From Methylomagnum ishizawai (lineage in GTDB: Bacteria; Pseudomonadota; Gammaproteobacteria; Methylococcales; Methylomonadaceae), in assembly GCA_945861705.1 (NCBI GenBank), contig CAMAVM010000016.1, positions 1-62,694 on the forward strand: a stretch of 62,694 bases of DNA. The letters are read 5' to 3'. This document shows, one piece after another, positions 17,851 through 28,637 of this stretch. Each line of letters begins with the position of its first letter. Position 1 is the first letter of the stretch. A program made the translations under genes and the position numbers. The notes under the pieces were generated by a model. It was not told the DNA's origin, made no database searches, and worked only from the letters and a program-made list of their open reading frames with translations.

Positions 17851-19010
17851 ACAGGCAAGCGGCGCAACGCTTCCACTTCGATCCGATGTTGGTTACGGTC
17901 ACTCTCAGCCTATTGTTGATAGGTTACGCTATGGTGGCATCATCTTCTTTACATTTGGGTTTGGAGCAGAAACAAGATAGCTTTTATTATCCCATTAGGC
18001 AGTTGGTTCATATTTTATTAGGTTTAGGATTAGGTTTAGCTGTCGCCAGAATTCCAATGGAAAGCTGGGAAAAAATCGGTTCTGGCTTGTTCATCGGTGG
18101 CTTGTTTTTGCTGGTTATCGTATTGATTCCAGGTTTAGGCGTAAAGGTTAATGGCAGTATTCGTTGGCTATCGTTAGGTGGGCTTCGAATCCAAGTTTCC
18201 GAAGTGGTGAAGTTTTTTTCGGTGATCTATATGGCAGGTTATGTCACCCGACATAAGGAGAATTTACAAGGCTCGGCATACGGCATTATCAAACCGTTAT
18301 TGTTGTTTTCTGTGGCTTGTGTATTGTTATTGCTGGAGCCAGATTTTGGTTCAGCCGTCGTGATTCTTATGATCGCTATGGGTGTGATGTTTTTGGGTGG
18401 GGCTAGATTAAAGCAGTTCATCATTTTGCTGGCGTTAGTTGTCGCCTTAGCAGCGTCCTTGGTTATTGTTGCACCCTATCGAATGGCTAGGGTGCTGAGT
18501 TTTCTTAATCCTTTTGATGACTATCTAAAGTCAGGCTATCAGCTTTCGCAAGCGCTTATCTCTTTTGGTCGTGGTGAAGTGCTTGGGGTGGGTCTAGGTA
18601 GCGGCATTCAGAAATTATTTTATTTACCAGAAGCCCATACCGACTTTTTGTTTTCGGTAATCGGTGAAGAATTGGGTTTACTTGGTGTGATGACCGTGGT
18701 TGGTCTGTTCGCATTGCTAATTTGGCGTGCCTTTACCATAGCTGTCGCCGCCGAACAGTCGGGTCAGCAGTTCTCTGCTTTTATAGCTTATGGATTGGGT
18801 ATTTGGATAGGCTTTCAATCGTTCGTCAATATGGGTGTCAATATGGGGATTTTGCCTACCAAAGGCTTAACCTTACCATTAATGAGTTATGGCGGTAGCA
18901 GCATGATGGTCATGTGCTGCGCTTTTGCCTTGTTATTCAGGGTGCATAGTGAAACAGCGGCACTTAACATAGAAACACCACAGGCAAGGTCAAAATGGGT
19001 AAGCGCATAG
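17847..19010 (+). CDS. ftsW: Septal peptidoglycan glycosyltransferase FtsW
   Basis: The 387-residue SEDS-family membrane protein polymerises lipid II at the division site with FtsI. Family motifs seen include NGSIRWLSLGG, PDFGSA, GYQLSQALISFGRGE, TDFLFSVIGEELG and the final GLTLPLMSYGGSS. The start overlaps murD, and the end overlaps murG by 16 bp. Confidence 0.96.
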   Translation: MNRQAAQRFHFDPMLVTVTLSLLLIGYAMVASSSLHLGLEQKQDSFYYPIRQLVHILLGLGLGLAVARIPMESWEKIGSGLFIGGLFLLVIVLIPGLGVKVNGSIRWLSLGGLRIQVSEVVKFFSVIYMAGYVTRHKENLQGSAYGIIKPLLLFSVACVLLLLEPDFGSAVVILMIAMGVMFLGGARLKQFIILLALVVALAASLVIVAPYRMARVLSFLNPFDDYLKSGYQLSQALISFGRGEVLGVGLGSGIQKLFYLPEAHTDFLFSVIGEELGLLGVMTVVGLFALLIWRAFTIAVAAEQSGQQFSAFIAYGLGIWIGFQSFVNMGVNMGILPTKGLTLPLMSYGGSSMMVMCCAFALLFRVHSETAALNIETPQARSKWVSA

Positions 19011-20050
19011 TCATTATGGCAGGGGGAACAGGCGGGCATGTATTTCCTGCGTTGGCGGTCGCCCAGTGGCTTATCGAAAATGGTTGGCAAGTCAGTTGGC
19101 TAGGTACTCATAAGGGGCTGGAAAGCAAAGTTGTACCTGAAAACGAGATAGAGATAGATTGGCTTTCTGTCACCGGAGTACGTGGGAAAGGCGTGCTATC
19201 GAAAGTGATATCTGGTTTTAAACTGATACAAGCTTGCGGACAAGCGCTGGCAATTCTACGTCGACGTAAACCGGATGTGGTACTGGGTATGGGCGGTTTC
19301 GTTGCAGGACCAGGTGGGTTGATGGCAAGGTTGTTAAGGATACCGCTGGTTATCCATGAGCAAAATCGTGTCGCTGGAACAACCAACCGATTGTTGGGAA
19401 AAATCGCAAACCAAGTTTTAGAAGCGTTTCCGAATAGTTTTAAAAAAGAATTTAACGCCAAATGCACGGGTAACCCATTACGAAAACAGTTCCAAAATTT
19501 GCCAGAAGCAAAAGCTAAGTTTGACCAGCACAGCTTGCGGCTATTAGTTATAGGCGGCAGCCAAGGCGCACAAGTATTAAATGAATTCATCCCTGATGCA
19601 CTGGTAAGCATTAACGATTTAGAAGTAAAGCATCAGACCGGAACAGCTATGCAAGAACAGGTAGCCAGACGTTATCAAGAATTAGGCGTAAAGGCAGAAG
19701 CCACGGCTTTTATCCAAGATATGGTATCTGCCTACCAATGGGCTGACATGATTATTTGCCGAGCCGGTGCGATGACCGTAAGCGAGGTATCGGCAATGGC
19801 TTTACCAGCTATTTTAATTCCGTTGCCTAATGCCATTGACGATCATCAAATGGCTAATGCGCGTTATTTATCTGATGCAGGTGCAGGTATGATATTGCCG
19901 CAAAAAGACTTGAATACAAAGAACCTGATAGAACTTATCACCAAGGCTCAACAGCAACTTGATGTAATGACAAAAGCAGCTAAACAATGTGCGCGGATGG
20001 ATGCAACAGAAGTTGTAGCACAGTTTTGTATCAGTGAGGCAAGCAGATGA
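18995..20050 (+). CDS. murG: UDP-GlcNAc : lipid I N-acetylglucosaminyltransferase MurG
   Basis: The 351-residue peripheral membrane GT28 enzyme converts lipid I to lipid II. The N-terminal glycine-rich loop [14 protein letters not shown] binds the lipid pyrophosphate. [11 protein letters not shown] and the C-terminal [21 protein letters not shown] bind UDP-GlcNAc. The start lies inside the end of ftsW. Confidence 0.97.
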   Translation: MGKRIVIMAGGTGGHVFPALAVAQWLIENGWQVSWLGTHKGLESKVVPENEIEIDWLSVTGVRGKGVLSKVISGFKLIQACGQALAILRRRKPDVVLGMGGFVAGPGGLMARLLRIPLVIHEQNRVAGTTNRLLGKIANQVLEAFPNSFKKEFNAKCTGNPLRKQFQNLPEAKAKFDQHSLRLLVIGGSQGAQVLNEFIPDALVSINDLEVKHQTGTAMQEQVARRYQELGVKAEATAFIQDMVSAYQWADMIICRAGAMTVSEVSAMALPAILIPLPNAIDDHQMANARYLSDAGAGMILPQKDLNTKNLIELITKAQQQLDVMTKAAKQCARMDATEVVAQFCISEASR

Positions 20051-21504
20051 TTGCTAATACTTTATTAGAACCAAACCGTGTATTTGGCAATATCAAATGG
20101 ATACATTTTGTGGGTATTGGCGGTACGGGCATGTGTGGAATAGCCGAGGTTTTGCATAACCTGGGTTACACCGTATCGGGATCGGATATTAAAAAAAGTG
20201 CGGTCACTCAAAGGCTGGCTGACTTAGGATTGACGATAGCAATTGGTCACAAACGTGAAAATATCAAACAAGCCGATGTGGTCGTGGTTTCTAGTGCCGT
20301 TGACCGTGGCAATCCAGAAGTAGACGAGGCTTACCTAAGCAGGATACCCGTTATTCCCCGTGCGGAAATGTTGGCGGAATTAATGCGGTTCAGGTTTGGT
20401 ATTGCCGTTGCGGGGACGCACGGTAAAACGACAACAACGAGCCTGACGGTTTCCATGCTTGCCGAAGGTGGACTGGATCCTACTTACGTCATCGGCGGTC
20501 GGTTAAATAGTGCGGGTGTAAATGCCAAGTTGGGATTGGGTAACTACCTTGTAGCAGAAGCCGACGAAAGCGATGCTTCTTTTCTGTATTTGCAACCGAT
20601 GATGGCGATAGTCACCAACATCGACCAAGACCACATGGCGACCTACCAGAACAATTACCAACGCTTGAAAGATACGTTCATCGAGTTCCTGCATCATTTA
20701 CCATTCTATGGTTTGGCTGTGATGTGTATTGATGATGAAGGTGTTAGAGAGGTTTTGCCAGCAATATCCAAACCAGTAACAACTTACGGTGTCCATCAAG
20801 ATGCTGATGTACGCGCTGAAAATGTCAAGCAATCAGGGATGCACACTTCTTTTGAAGTGGTGCGAAAAGGTAAGGCAACAAAATTACAAGTCACCTTGAA
20901 TATGCCGGGTTGGCACAATATGCTCAATTCACTTGCGGCCATCGCAGTGGCAACCAAGCTGGAAGTTGCTGACGAAGCTATCGTCAAAAGCCTAGCCGCA
21001 TTTAAGGGCGTGGGTAGACGCTTCCAGGTCAATGGCGACCTAGCTTTTAACAACGGTAAGCTGACCTTCGTAGATGACTATGGACATCATCCCCGCGAGC
21101 TTGCAGCAACGCTGGAAGCCTTACGTCAAGCTTGGCCGGATAGACGGGCGATTATCATATTTCAACCGCACCGCTATACCCGTACCCGCGATTTATTTGA
21201 AGATTTTGTACATGTACTTTCTACAGTCGATGTCCTGATTTTGATGGATGTTTACTCGGCAGGTGAAACCGTCATTCCAGGCGCAGATGGCAGGGCATTG
21301 AGTAGAGCAATACGAACGCGTGGCAAGGTTGATCCGGTGTTTTTGGAAGATTGGGAAGAACTGGCAGCCGTATTGGCAAGTATAGTCAAAAAGGATGATG
21401 TAATTTTAACCGTAGGTGCAGGGAATGTTGGTCAGATTGCTACGCAGTTACCAGAATTATTGGCAAAAGCAATAGCCGCTTTGAGTGGGCATGGCAATGA
21501 CTGA
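20047..21504 (+). CDS. murC: UDP-N-acetylmuramate-L-alanine ligase MurC
   Basis: The 485-residue enzyme starts the peptide stem by joining L-Ala to UDP-MurNAc. The N-terminal [12 protein letters not shown], the ATP loop AGTHGKTT (from A122), DESDASF and the C-terminal [12 protein letters not shown] match MurC. The start overlaps the murG stop by ATGA, and the end overlaps murB. Confidence 0.97.
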   Translation: MIANTLLEPNRVFGNIKWIHFVGIGGTGMCGIAEVLHNLGYTVSGSDIKKSAVTQRLADLGLTIAIGHKRENIKQADVVVVSSAVDRGNPEVDEAYLSRIPVIPRAEMLAELMRFRFGIAVAGTHGKTTTTSLTVSMLAEGGLDPTYVIGGRLNSAGVNAKLGLGNYLVAEADESDASFLYLQPMMAIVTNIDQDHMATYQNNYQRLKDTFIEFLHHLPFYGLAVMCIDDEGVREVLPAISKPVTTYGVHQDADVRAENVKQSGMHTSFEVVRKGKATKLQVTLNMPGWHNMLNSLAAIAVATKLEVADEAIVKSLAAFKGVGRRFQVNGDLAFNNGKLTFVDDYGHHPRELAATLEALRQAWPDRRAIIIFQPHRYTRTRDLFEDFVHVLSTVDVLILMDVYSAGETVIPGADGRALSRAIRTRGKVDPVFLEDWEELAAVLASIVKKDDVILTVGAGNVGQIATQLPELLAKAIAALSGHGND

Positions 21505-22381
21505 ATTAAAAGGTCGCTTATTAATCAACGAACCATTGGTTAAGTACACCAGTTGGCGAGTAGGAGGCGTGGCTGACCGACTGTATTTGCCATTTGATAA
21601 ACAGGACTTATGTGCATTCATCAAAACTCTGCCTGACAACGAGCCGGTATTTTGGATGGGTCTTGGTAGTAATCTGTTGGTAAGGGACGGTGGAATTAGG
21701 GGTACGGTGATTAACACCAAAGGCCGCTTAAAAGACATGCGGATTAACGACGACGGATCGGTCTATGTGGAAGCTGGCGTTCCCTGTGCCCATGTGGCAC
21801 GTTTTTGCGCGGATAAGTGCTTGGCTGACGCAGAGTTTTTGGCGGGTATCCCAGGAACGATAGGTGGCGCATTGAAAATGAATGCGGGGGCATTTGGTGG
21901 CGAAACTTGGCGCATCGTAAAAAGCGTGGAAATGTTGAATGCTAAAGGCGATGTTACACAGCGAGACCCAACGCATTTTGAGATTAATTATCGTTCAGTA
22001 AAGAACGAAAATAATGAATGGTTTTTGTCCGCAAATTTATCGTTAGCTCCAGGTGATTCCGCAAGCAGCATCCAGAAAATTAAAAACTTACTGGAGACAA
22101 GGGCTAAGACCCAGCCAACCAACCAGCCAAGTTGCGGGTCAGTATTTAAAAATCCAGAAGGTGATTTTGCGGCGCGGTTAATCGAAGTAACAAAGCTAAA
22201 AGGCTATAGCATTGGTGGTGCATGTGTGTCAGAAAAACACGCAAACTTTATTGTGAACACCGGCACAGCAACGGCAACAGATATTGAGAACCTTATTAAA
22301 TATGTCAGAAGAAGAGTGCAATACCTTCATGGCGTGGAATTGCAAACAGAGGTGTGCATGGTAGGCGAGGAAAAAGCGTGA
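21485..22381 (+). CDS. murB: UDP-N-acetylenolpyruvoylglucosamine reductase MurB
   Basis: This is the FAD/NADPH enzyme that makes UDP-MurNAc. Features seen are TSWRVGG, the FAD-binding [31 protein letters not shown] and [10 protein letters not shown] with the catalytic serine/cysteine region. Possible starts are GTG 21485, ATG 21491 and ATG 21497. The last gives MTELKGRLL, closest to the family start, but the spacing does not decide between them. The stop overlaps the ddlB GTG start. Confidence 0.95.
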   Translation: MGMAMTELKGRLLINEPLVKYTSWRVGGVADRLYLPFDKQDLCAFIKTLPDNEPVFWMGLGSNLLVRDGGIRGTVINTKGRLKDMRINDDGSVYVEAGVPCAHVARFCADKCLADAEFLAGIPGTIGGALKMNAGAFGGETWRIVKSVEMLNAKGDVTQRDPTHFEINYRSVKNENNEWFLSANLSLAPGDSASSIQKIKNLLETRAKTQPTNQPSCGSVFKNPEGDFAARLIEVTKLKGYSIGGACVSEKHANFIVNTGTATATDIENLIKYVRRRVQYLHGVELQTEVCMVGEEKA

Positions 22382-23301
22382 TAACAAAACCGGAAGAATT
22401 TGGACGGGTAGCAGTACTGATGGGTGGGTCTGCGGCGGAACGCAAAGTATCGTTGAACAGCGGTGCGGCAGTCTTTGCAGCATTACAACGCAAGGGTGTA
22501 GATGCTACTGCCATCGACGTAACAGGTAGTGCTATTGATGCACTAAAAGGAAAACAGATTGATCGGGTATTCAATATTGTTCATGGTCGCGGCGGTGAGG
22601 ACGGGGTATTGCAAGCCGTACTTGAAGTATTGGACATTCCTTATACCGGCAGTGGCGTACTGGCTTCTGCTTTAAGCATGGATAAGATGCGGACTAAATT
22701 ATGTTGGTTAGGTTATGGTTTGCCTACACCTAAATGGTATCTGTTAAAAAGTACGGATGACCTTGATTGTTGTATTGAAAACTTAGGCTTTCCGGTCATC
22801 GTCAAACCAGCTAATGAAGGTTCGAGTATTGGTATGAGCAAAGCCAACAATCGGGATGAATTGGCAAAAGCCTTGCAAGTTACGGCTGAATTCAACTGTG
22901 ACATTTTTGCGGAATCTTGGGTAGTGGGCAAAGAATATACCGTAGGTTTGCTAAATGGCGAAGCCTTGCCAGTCATTCGTTTGGAAACACCCAATGCGTT
23001 TTATGACTATGAAGCCAAATATAACGCCAACACGACCAAATACCACTGCCCATCTGGCTTAAGTGCCGATCAGGAAAAACAGTTGCAGCAGTTGGCGGTA
23101 ACAGCAAGTGATGTGGTCGGCGTAAAAGGCTGGGCAAGAGTCGATGTTTTCATTGATGAATCGGGTCAGCCCCAACTCATTGAGATCAACACCGTGCCGG
23201 GTATGACTGACCATAGCTTAGTACCTATGGCGGCGAAACAAGCGGGTATTGAATTTGATGAACTGGTTTGGCGAATATTGGAAACGAGTTGTCGGAAGTA
23301 A
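22378..23301 (+). CDS. ddlB: D-alanine-D-alanine ligase DdlB
   Basis: The 307-residue ATP-grasp enzyme makes the D-Ala-D-Ala used by MurF. The start is taken as a GTG at 22378, four bases overlapping the murB stop. A GCGAGG ribosome-binding site lies upstream, and the start leads straight into the family sequence VAVLMGGSAAERKVSLNSG. A longer frame from 22354 adds eight unrelated residues. Motifs include PVIVKPANEGSSIGM, EFTVGLL-like (EYTVGLLNG) and the metal site EINTVPGMT. Confidence 0.95.
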   Translation: MITKPEEFGRVAVLMGGSAAERKVSLNSGAAVFAALQRKGVDATAIDVTGSAIDALKGKQIDRVFNIVHGRGGEDGVLQAVLEVLDIPYTGSGVLASALSMDKMRTKLCWLGYGLPTPKWYLLKSTDDLDCCIENLGFPVIVKPANEGSSIGMSKANNRDELAKALQVTAEFNCDIFAESWVVGKEYTVGLLNGEALPVIRLETPNAFYDYEAKYNANTTKYHCPSGLSADQEKQLQQLAVTASDVVGVKGWARVDVFIDESGQPQLIEINTVPGMTDHSLVPMAAKQAGIEFDELVWRILETSCRK

Positions 23302-23304
23302 ACG

Positions 23305-24045
23305 ATGCAAGCTGTAAAAACACTGTTGGTTTTTGCGCTGCTAGCGTTGGCAGTTTGGGGCTTGAGACAGCAGGTTGTTAGCGATAAGGTAACAGAATCC
23401 CTGCCTGTCCGCTATGTGCGTACCGAAGGTGTTTTTCAGTATTTAAGTAAAGAAGAAATTAAAACGGCATTGATGCCGTTAGTTACAGCCAGTATTTTTG
23501 ATGCGGATATGCAGAAGATACACGAGACGGTTACAAAATTGGCTTGGGTAAAAAATGCAAGTGTTGAACGAGTTTGGCCGGATACGATTGATATAAGGGT
23601 TCATGAACGTAAGGCTTATGTGCGTTGGGGACAAAATGGCTTACTGACTGAATATGGGGAATTGTTTACACCTAGCAATGTGGATCAGTTTCAATCTTTA
23701 TTATTAGTAGATGGGCCAAAACAGCAGGAAGCTAAAACCTTAGAAATTATGAAGGGCGTGAACATAGCCTTGGAAGATCAAGCCTTGGAACTGGCGGAAT
23801 TTAAGGTGAATGACAGAGAAGCTTGGGAAATTAAATTAAAAACAGGTCTGGAAATATTGTTAGGACGAACTGGTCAGTTAAAGAAATTACAGCGATTTTT
23901 GGATACTTTCCCCGTTATTGGGCAGGAAAAAATCGCAGCGATGCAGGTAGTTGATTTGCGTTATCCGAATGGTTACGCAGTGTCATGGAAGCCCGAAAGT
24001 GAGCCGATAGATTGGGGTAAACCAAAAAATCAAGAAACAAAATAG
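23305..24045 (+). CDS. ftsQ: Cell division protein FtsQ
   Basis: The 246-residue bitopic protein has an N-terminal membrane segment at about residues 5-20 (TLLVFALLALAVWGL). A POTRA-type domain follows at about 38-105 (RYVRTEGVFQYLSKEEI ... VWPDTIDIRVHERKAYVRW), then a beta domain. It binds FtsL and FtsB at the septum. The start is 3 bp after ddlB. Confidence 0.95.
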   Translation: MQAVKTLLVFALLALAVWGLRQQVVSDKVTESLPVRYVRTEGVFQYLSKEEIKTALMPLVTASIFDADMQKIHETVTKLAWVKNASVERVWPDTIDIRVHERKAYVRWGQNGLLTEYGELFTPSNVDQFQSLLLVDGPKQQEAKTLEIMKGVNIALEDQALELAEFKVNDREAWEIKLKTGLEILLGRTGQLKKLQRFLDTFPVIGQEKIAAMQVVDLRYPNGYAVSWKPESEPIDWGKPKNQETK

Positions 24046-24079
24046 ATTGTCAATATAAAGACGACACAGAGTAAATAAT

Positions 24080-25306
24080 ATGGCGAAGAAAACAGAACGT
24101 AATTTAATAGTCGGGCTAGACATAGGCACTTCCAAAGTGGCTGCTATCGTAGGTGAGCTATCCAGCGATGGAGTCCTAGAGGTCATAGGAATAGGTTCTA
24201 CGGTTTCCCGTGGCCTAAAAAAAGGCGTAGTGGTTAACTTGGAATCGACAGTGCAATCCATACAACGCGCCATCGAGGAAGCCGAATTAATGGCAGGCTG
24301 TCAGATTAAATCCGTGTTTGCAGGTATTGCTGGTAGCCATATCCGTAGCCTAAATTCGCATGGCGTGGTGGCGATCAAAGATAAGGAAGTCACTCAGTAC
24401 GATATAGATAGAGTGATTGATTCCGCTCGTGCGGTCGCAGTTCCAGCAGATCAGAAGATTCTCCACATCTTGCCGCAGGAATTCATTATCGACTTACAGG
24501 ATGGTATCAAGGAGCCAATCGGCATGTCGGGCATACGCCTAGAAGCCAGGGTTCATATGGTGACTGGAAGTGTCAGCGCATCGCAAAATATCATCAAATG
24601 TATTCGGCGCTGCGGTCTGGAAGTTGAAGACATCGTGTTGGAACAATTGGCTTCCTGCAATTCAGTATTGACAGAAGATGAAAAAGAGCTGGGTGTCTGT
24701 TTAATCGACATCGGCGGTGGTACGACGGACATTGCAATTTTTGCCGAGGGTGCGATCAAACATACCGCCGTCATTCCTATAGCCGGCGACCAAGTGACTA
24801 ACGATATTGCCGTGGCTTTACGGACTCCCACGGTTAATGCTGAGGAAATTAAACGCAATTACGCGTGTGCGTTAACCCAATTAGCCAGTGTTGATGGGGT
24901 TATTGAAGTAGCCAGTATTGGCGACCGTCCACCACGGAAAATTTCCACACAAAATCTAGCCGAAATTATCGAGCCACGGTATGAAGAACTCATGTTGCTC
25001 GTGCAATCGGAGCTAAGGCGTAGTGGCTATGAAGAATTGATTGCTGCTGGCATCGTGTTAACTGGTGGTAGTTCAAAGGTTATGGGGTTAATCGAATTGG
25101 CGGAAGAAATATTCCACATGCCAGTGCGTATGGGGATGCCACAAAATGTCAACGGATTGACAGAAGTGGTAAAAAATCCAATCCACTCTACTGGAGTTGG
25201 ATTGTTAATGTATGGGAAGGAGCATCAAGGTGGGAACAGGAGTGTTGATCCAGAGGATTTAGGATTTTTTGCAAAAGTGAAAAGTTGGTTTCAGGGAAAT
25301 TTTTAA
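24080..25306 (+). CDS. ftsA: Cell division protein FtsA
   Basis: The 408-residue actin-like ATPase tethers FtsZ to the inner membrane. The phosphate-1 motif GLDIGTSKVAAIVGE and the later LIDIGGGTTDIAIF and LTGGSSKVMG are visible. The C-terminus ends in an amphipathic membrane-targeting helix (FFAKVKSWFQGNF). Confidence 0.97.
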   Translation: MAKKTERNLIVGLDIGTSKVAAIVGELSSDGVLEVIGIGSTVSRGLKKGVVVNLESTVQSIQRAIEEAELMAGCQIKSVFAGIAGSHIRSLNSHGVVAIKDKEVTQYDIDRVIDSARAVAVPADQKILHILPQEFIIDLQDGIKEPIGMSGIRLEARVHMVTGSVSASQNIIKCIRRCGLEVEDIVLEQLASCNSVLTEDEKELGVCLIDIGGGTTDIAIFAEGAIKHTAVIPIAGDQVTNDIAVALRTPTVNAEEIKRNYACALTQLASVDGVIEVASIGDRPPRKISTQNLAEIIEPRYEELMLLVQSELRRSGYEELIAAGIVLTGGSSKVMGLIELAEEIFHMPVRMGMPQNVNGLTEVVKNPIHSTGVGLLMYGKEHQGGNRSVDPEDLGFFAKVKSWFQGNF

Positions 25307-25339
25307 ACAATAGCAAGTCTTACTAATGAAGGTGTAATT

Positions 25340-26500
25340 ATGAAATACGAATTAATGGATATGTGTAGTGAAAATGCGGTAATTAAAGTTATCGGTGTAG
25401 GTGGCGGTGGCGGTAATGCAGTCAATCACATGGTCGATTGCCATATAGAAGGTGTTGAGTTTATTTGTGCAAACACTGATGCACAGGCGCTTAGAAAACT
25501 GAATACCAGTACGATTATTCAGTTGGGTGTTGAGCTGACCAAAGGTTTAGGTGCAGGTACAAACCCAGAAATTGGCAGGCAAGCTGCGGAAGAAAACAAA
25601 GATCGCATTAAAGAAGTGATTACTGGTGCGGATATGGTGTTCTTGACGGCTGGCATGGGTGGTGGCACAGGTACTGGAGCCATTTCGGTAATTGCTGAAA
25701 TTGCCAGGGAGATGGGTATATTGACAGTGGCAGTTGTCACTAAACCTTTCTCATTTGAAGGTAAAAAGAAAATGGCGGTAGCAGAGCAAGGTATTGCCGA
25801 GCTGGAAAAATATGTTGATTCAGTCATCACCATACCCAATGAAAAATTATTGCCGGTATTAGGAAAGAATGCTTCCTTGATGAATGCGTTTAAAGCAGCG
25901 AATGACGTATTACTGGATGCTGTCCAAGGCATTACTGATCTAATCGTTCATCCTGGCATGATTAACGTCGATTTTGCTGATGTACGGACAGTCATGTCAG
26001 GCATGGGTGCTGCCATTATGGGTACAGGTACAGCCAAAGGCGAAAACCGCGCACGGGAAGCGGCAGAAAAAGCCATTGCTTGCCCTTTGCTGGAAGACAT
26101 CAATTTACAAGGTGCGCGTGGCATTTTGGTGAATATATCTGCTGCTGATATGGGCATTGCTGAATTTAATGAAGTGGGTAATATTGTCCATGAATTTGCT
26201 TCAGAAGATGCCGTCATAAAAATCGGCACAGCCATAGACTCAGCATTAGGTGATGAAATAAAAGTAACCGTGGTAGCTACCGGAATGGGTCTGCCACGAG
26301 CGCAAATTATCAGATCTACCGATAGATTGATGCAAAGAGCGGCCGCTGGTGAAATAAATTATGGTGTGCTGGATAAGCCGACTGTCATGCGCCAAAACAG
26401 ACCTGAAGCTAGAGAAACTCGGTTTGGCGCACAGCCCAAGAAAGAGATGGATTTAGACTATTTGGATATTCCTGCCTTTTTAAGACGGCAAGCAGACTAG
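25340..26500 (+). CDS. ftsZ: Cell division GTPase FtsZ
   Basis: The 386-residue tubulin homologue forms the Z ring. The GTP signature GGGTGTGA occupies residues 107-114. NTDAQAL and the T7-loop region NVDFADVRTVM are present. The C-terminal peptide DLDYLDIPAFLRRQAD, which contacts FtsA, is intact. A GAAGGTG ribosome-binding site precedes the ATG. Confidence 0.98.
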   Translation: MKYELMDMCSENAVIKVIGVGGGGGNAVNHMVDCHIEGVEFICANTDAQALRKLNTSTIIQLGVELTKGLGAGTNPEIGRQAAEENKDRIKEVITGADMVFLTAGMGGGTGTGAISVIAEIAREMGILTVAVVTKPFSFEGKKKMAVAEQGIAELEKYVDSVITIPNEKLLPVLGKNASLMNAFKAANDVLLDAVQGITDLIVHPGMINVDFADVRTVMSGMGAAIMGTGTAKGENRAREAAEKAIACPLLEDINLQGARGILVNISAADMGIAEFNEVGNIVHEFASEDAVIKIGTAIDSALGDEIKVTVVATGMGLPRAQIIRSTDRLMQRAAAGEINYGVLDKPTVMRQNRPEARETRFGAQPKKEMDLDYLDIPAFLRRQAD

Positions 26501-26539
26501 CAGTTTATGGTTTGCATTACCTTACATTGGGGCTGAATG

Positions 26540-26548
26540 TGTTAAAAT
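26540..26548 (+). promoter_or_regulatory. Extended -10 promoter candidate for lpxC
   Basis: TGT-TAAAAT at 26540-26548, 32 bp before the lpxC start, fits an extended -10 element. No good -35 hexamer is seen at standard spacing. It would let lpxC be transcribed apart from ftsZ. Confidence 0.4.
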
Positions 26549-26579
26549 AGCTTTCTGCCCCACTTACTTGGCTTAAGAT

Positions 26580-27503
26580 ATGATTAAACAGCGAACCTTA
26601 AAAAATACGATTAGAGCGACTGGTGTAGGTCTACATACTGGCGAAAAGGTGTACTTAACCTTACGCCCAGCAGAGCCTAATACTGGGATTCGGTTTCGGC
26701 GTGTGGATTTGGAATTCCCAGTTACTATTCAGGCGACACCTGGAAATGTCGGCGAAACGGTGCTTTCAACTACCTTGGTTTCAGGTGCTACCAAAATTTC
26801 GACGATAGAACATTTGCTTTCCGCTTTTGCTGGCTTAGGCATCGATAATGCAATCATTGATGTCAGTGCCGCAGAAGTTCCTATCATGGACGGGAGTGCT
26901 GGACCTTTTGTGTTTTTGTTGCAATCAGCAGGTGTTGAAGAGCAAGATTGCCCTAAGCAATATATCCGTATTAAGCACAGTGTACGGGTCGAAGATGGTG
27001 ATAAATGGGCAGCTTTCGAGCCGTTCGATGGTTTCAAAGTTACCTTCACTATAGATTTCGAACATCCGGCTTTTGAAGATAATGTTAAAACGGCGACGAT
27101 GGATTTTTCATCAACGACGTTCGTAAAGGAAGTTAGCAGGGCAAGAACTTTCGGTTTTATGAAAGATATTGAGATGCTCAGACAAAATAATCTCGCCTTG
27201 GGTGGTAGTCTGGATAATGCCATCGTGGTAGATGACAGCAAAATCCTCAACGAAGACGGCTTGCGTTACGCTGATGAATTCGTTAAGCACAAAATTCTTG
27301 ATGCGATTGGCGACCTTTATCTCTTAGGTCACAGCCTGATCGGTCAATTTACCGGTTACAAGTCCGGTCATGGGCTAAACAACAAGCTGCTTAGAACTTT
27401 ACTGGCCGATACCGATGCTTGGGAAAAGATTACCTTTGACGACGAAGAACAAGCGCCGATTTCCTTCATGCCATCTGCTGAGTCGCCTCGGTCTGCTGCA
27501 TAA
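26580..27503 (+). CDS. lpxC: UDP-3-O-acyl-N-acetylglucosamine deacetylase LpxC
   Basis: The 307-residue zinc enzyme performs the first committed step of lipid A synthesis. The zinc ligands are H78, H237 and D241, in the motifs IEHLLSAF and HKILDAIGD. The N-terminal [18 protein letters not shown] is typical. It closes the dcw cluster, as in most gammaproteobacteria. Confidence 0.97.
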   Translation: MIKQRTLKNTIRATGVGLHTGEKVYLTLRPAEPNTGIRFRRVDLEFPVTIQATPGNVGETVLSTTLVSGATKISTIEHLLSAFAGLGIDNAIIDVSAAEVPIMDGSAGPFVFLLQSAGVEEQDCPKQYIRIKHSVRVEDGDKWAAFEPFDGFKVTFTIDFEHPAFEDNVKTATMDFSSTTFVKEVSRARTFGFMKDIEMLRQNNLALGGSLDNAIVVDDSKILNEDGLRYADEFVKHKILDAIGDLYLLGHSLIGQFTGYKSGHGLNNKLLRTLLADTDAWEKITFDDEEQAPISFMPSAESPRSAA

Positions 27504-27506
27504 AGA

Positions 27507-27986
27507 TTAGCTATTTCTAAGGTGTAAACGTGCTAGGGTTGAGCTGAGTTTATCCAGCGATTGCTTGAGTTGTGAGTCCGTTATGGTGAGGCTATAGCTA
27601 TTAATATCGTCTGCGACGGTTTGAGAAGGAATAACTGCAATGCGTTTTTTGCGGGTATTCGCAGTTTCCGACACATTGATTACCTTGATCTGTAATGCGG
27701 ATACAGTATCTGAGTTAATAGATTCAATGGCGGTTAGTATGGTGTTGCCGTAAAAACGTAATTGAGAGGCCCAAATCGCAGAATCTGTGTAAATAAGCAG
27801 TTTTTTGTTATTGGGATTTTTGTTATTAAAAACGCAATGTAAAGCATGATCGGCCAATTCTTTTGGTAATACGGCTTTAATGTGTTCCAAAATGGCTAAT
27901 TGCTGGTTGATTTGTAGGCAAAGCAAGGCAATTGTTTTGTTAGGGTAAGATAAAACTGCCTTTAAGGGTCTTGCGTTTTGTACCAT
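27507..27986 (-). CDS. DUF721 (DciA-like) domain protein
   Basis: The 159-residue protein is convergent with lpxC, 3 bp apart. The central region (LHCVFNNKNPNNKKLLIYTDSA, then WASQLRFYGNTIL) fits the DUF721 pattern. DciA proteins of this family recruit the replicative helicase in bacteria without DnaC. A DUF721 gene between lpxC and secA is a common gammaproteobacterial arrangement. The family match is by eye and the replication role is inferred. Confidence 0.7.
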   Translation of the reverse strand: MVQNARPLKAVLSYPNKTIALLCLQINQQLAILEHIKAVLPKELADHALHCVFNNKNPNNKKLLIYTDSAIWASQLRFYGNTILTAIESINSDTVSALQIKVINVSETANTRKKRIAVIPSQTVADDINSYSLTITDSQLKQSLDKLSSTLARLHLRNS

Positions 27987-28359
27987 ATTGGATGCTAGTC
28001 GTCACTTGTATAGCTATCATAGCCGAATTTGGTCGCAACATAACCGACAATATTGACAGAACATTTCACCGCACCTTGATTTTAGCCGCTTCGGCTCATC
28101 ATCAAGATTAGGCTTTTAATAGAAGTTATTGATCTTACTCAAATAGTTAAGCATCAAGAGATATTGTTTTTTATTAACAAGTCATTGACACGGTGTCCAC
28201 ATCTCTATACACTTGACCCAGCTCGAAATTGATTTACCGCTATGCTTATCTCTACGAAGTTTTTCTGTATTACTCGTCCTGTTTATCATTAAGTAACCTT
28301 CAAATTTCCCAGCTCCATCAGCCTGACGGCTTTAATTACTCTATACAAAAGGAACACTC
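27987..28359 (+). other. Long divergent spacer and leader of the cold-shock gene
   Basis: These 373 bases lie between the DUF721 start and the cold-shock gene. They hold an interrupted hairpin at 28075-28106 (CTTGAT, AGCCG-CTT-CGGCT, ATCAAG), the promoter candidate at 28185, and about 140 bases of likely 5' leader. No coding sequence is seen. Confidence 0.5.
28185..28211 (+). promoter_or_regulatory. Sigma-70 promoter candidate for the cold-shock gene
   Basis: TTGACA at 28185-28190 and TATACA at 28206-28211 are 15 bp apart, slightly short of the optimum. Transcription from here would give a leader of about 140 nt before the ATG at 28360. Long structured leaders are typical of cspA-type messages. 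Confidence 0.5.
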
Positions 28360-28560
28360 ATGACAACTGGTACAGTTAAATGGTTTAACGCAGAAAAAGG
28401 TTTTGGTTTTATTCAACAAGAAAGCGGTCCTGACGTTTTCGTTCATTACCGCAACATCAGTGGTGGTGGTTTTAAATCTCTTGATGAAGGCCAAAAAGTA
28501 AACTTTACTATCACACAAGGCCAAAAAGGCCCACAGGCAGAAGAAGTTACTCTCGCTTAA
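28360..28560 (+). CDS. Cold-shock domain protein
   Basis: The 66-residue single-domain nucleic-acid-binding protein has both RNA-binding motifs, KGFGFI (RNP1) and VFVHY (RNP2). It begins [11 protein letters not shown]. Such proteins act as RNA chaperones. The RBS AGGA lies 7-10 bases before the start. A strong terminator follows directly. Which member of the Csp family it represents, and whether it is cold-induced, cannot be told from the protein. Confidence 0.96.
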   Translation: MTTGTVKWFNAEKGFGFIQQESGPDVFVHYRNISGGGFKSLDEGQKVNFTITQGQKGPQAEEVTLA

Positions 28561-28572
28561 TTAAGAAATAAT

Positions 28573-28620
28573 TAACCACAGCCCTATCGCACCAAGGTGT
28601 GACGGGGCTGTGGTTTTTTT
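28573..28620 (+). terminator. Rho-independent terminator after the cold-shock gene
   Basis: AACCACAGCCC at 28573 pairs with GGGCTGTGGTT, followed by a run of T residues. It lies 12 bp after the stop codon and also separates the converging DUF3465 gene. Confidence 0.9.
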
Positions 28621-28637
28621 GTGCCTAAATTTTACGG

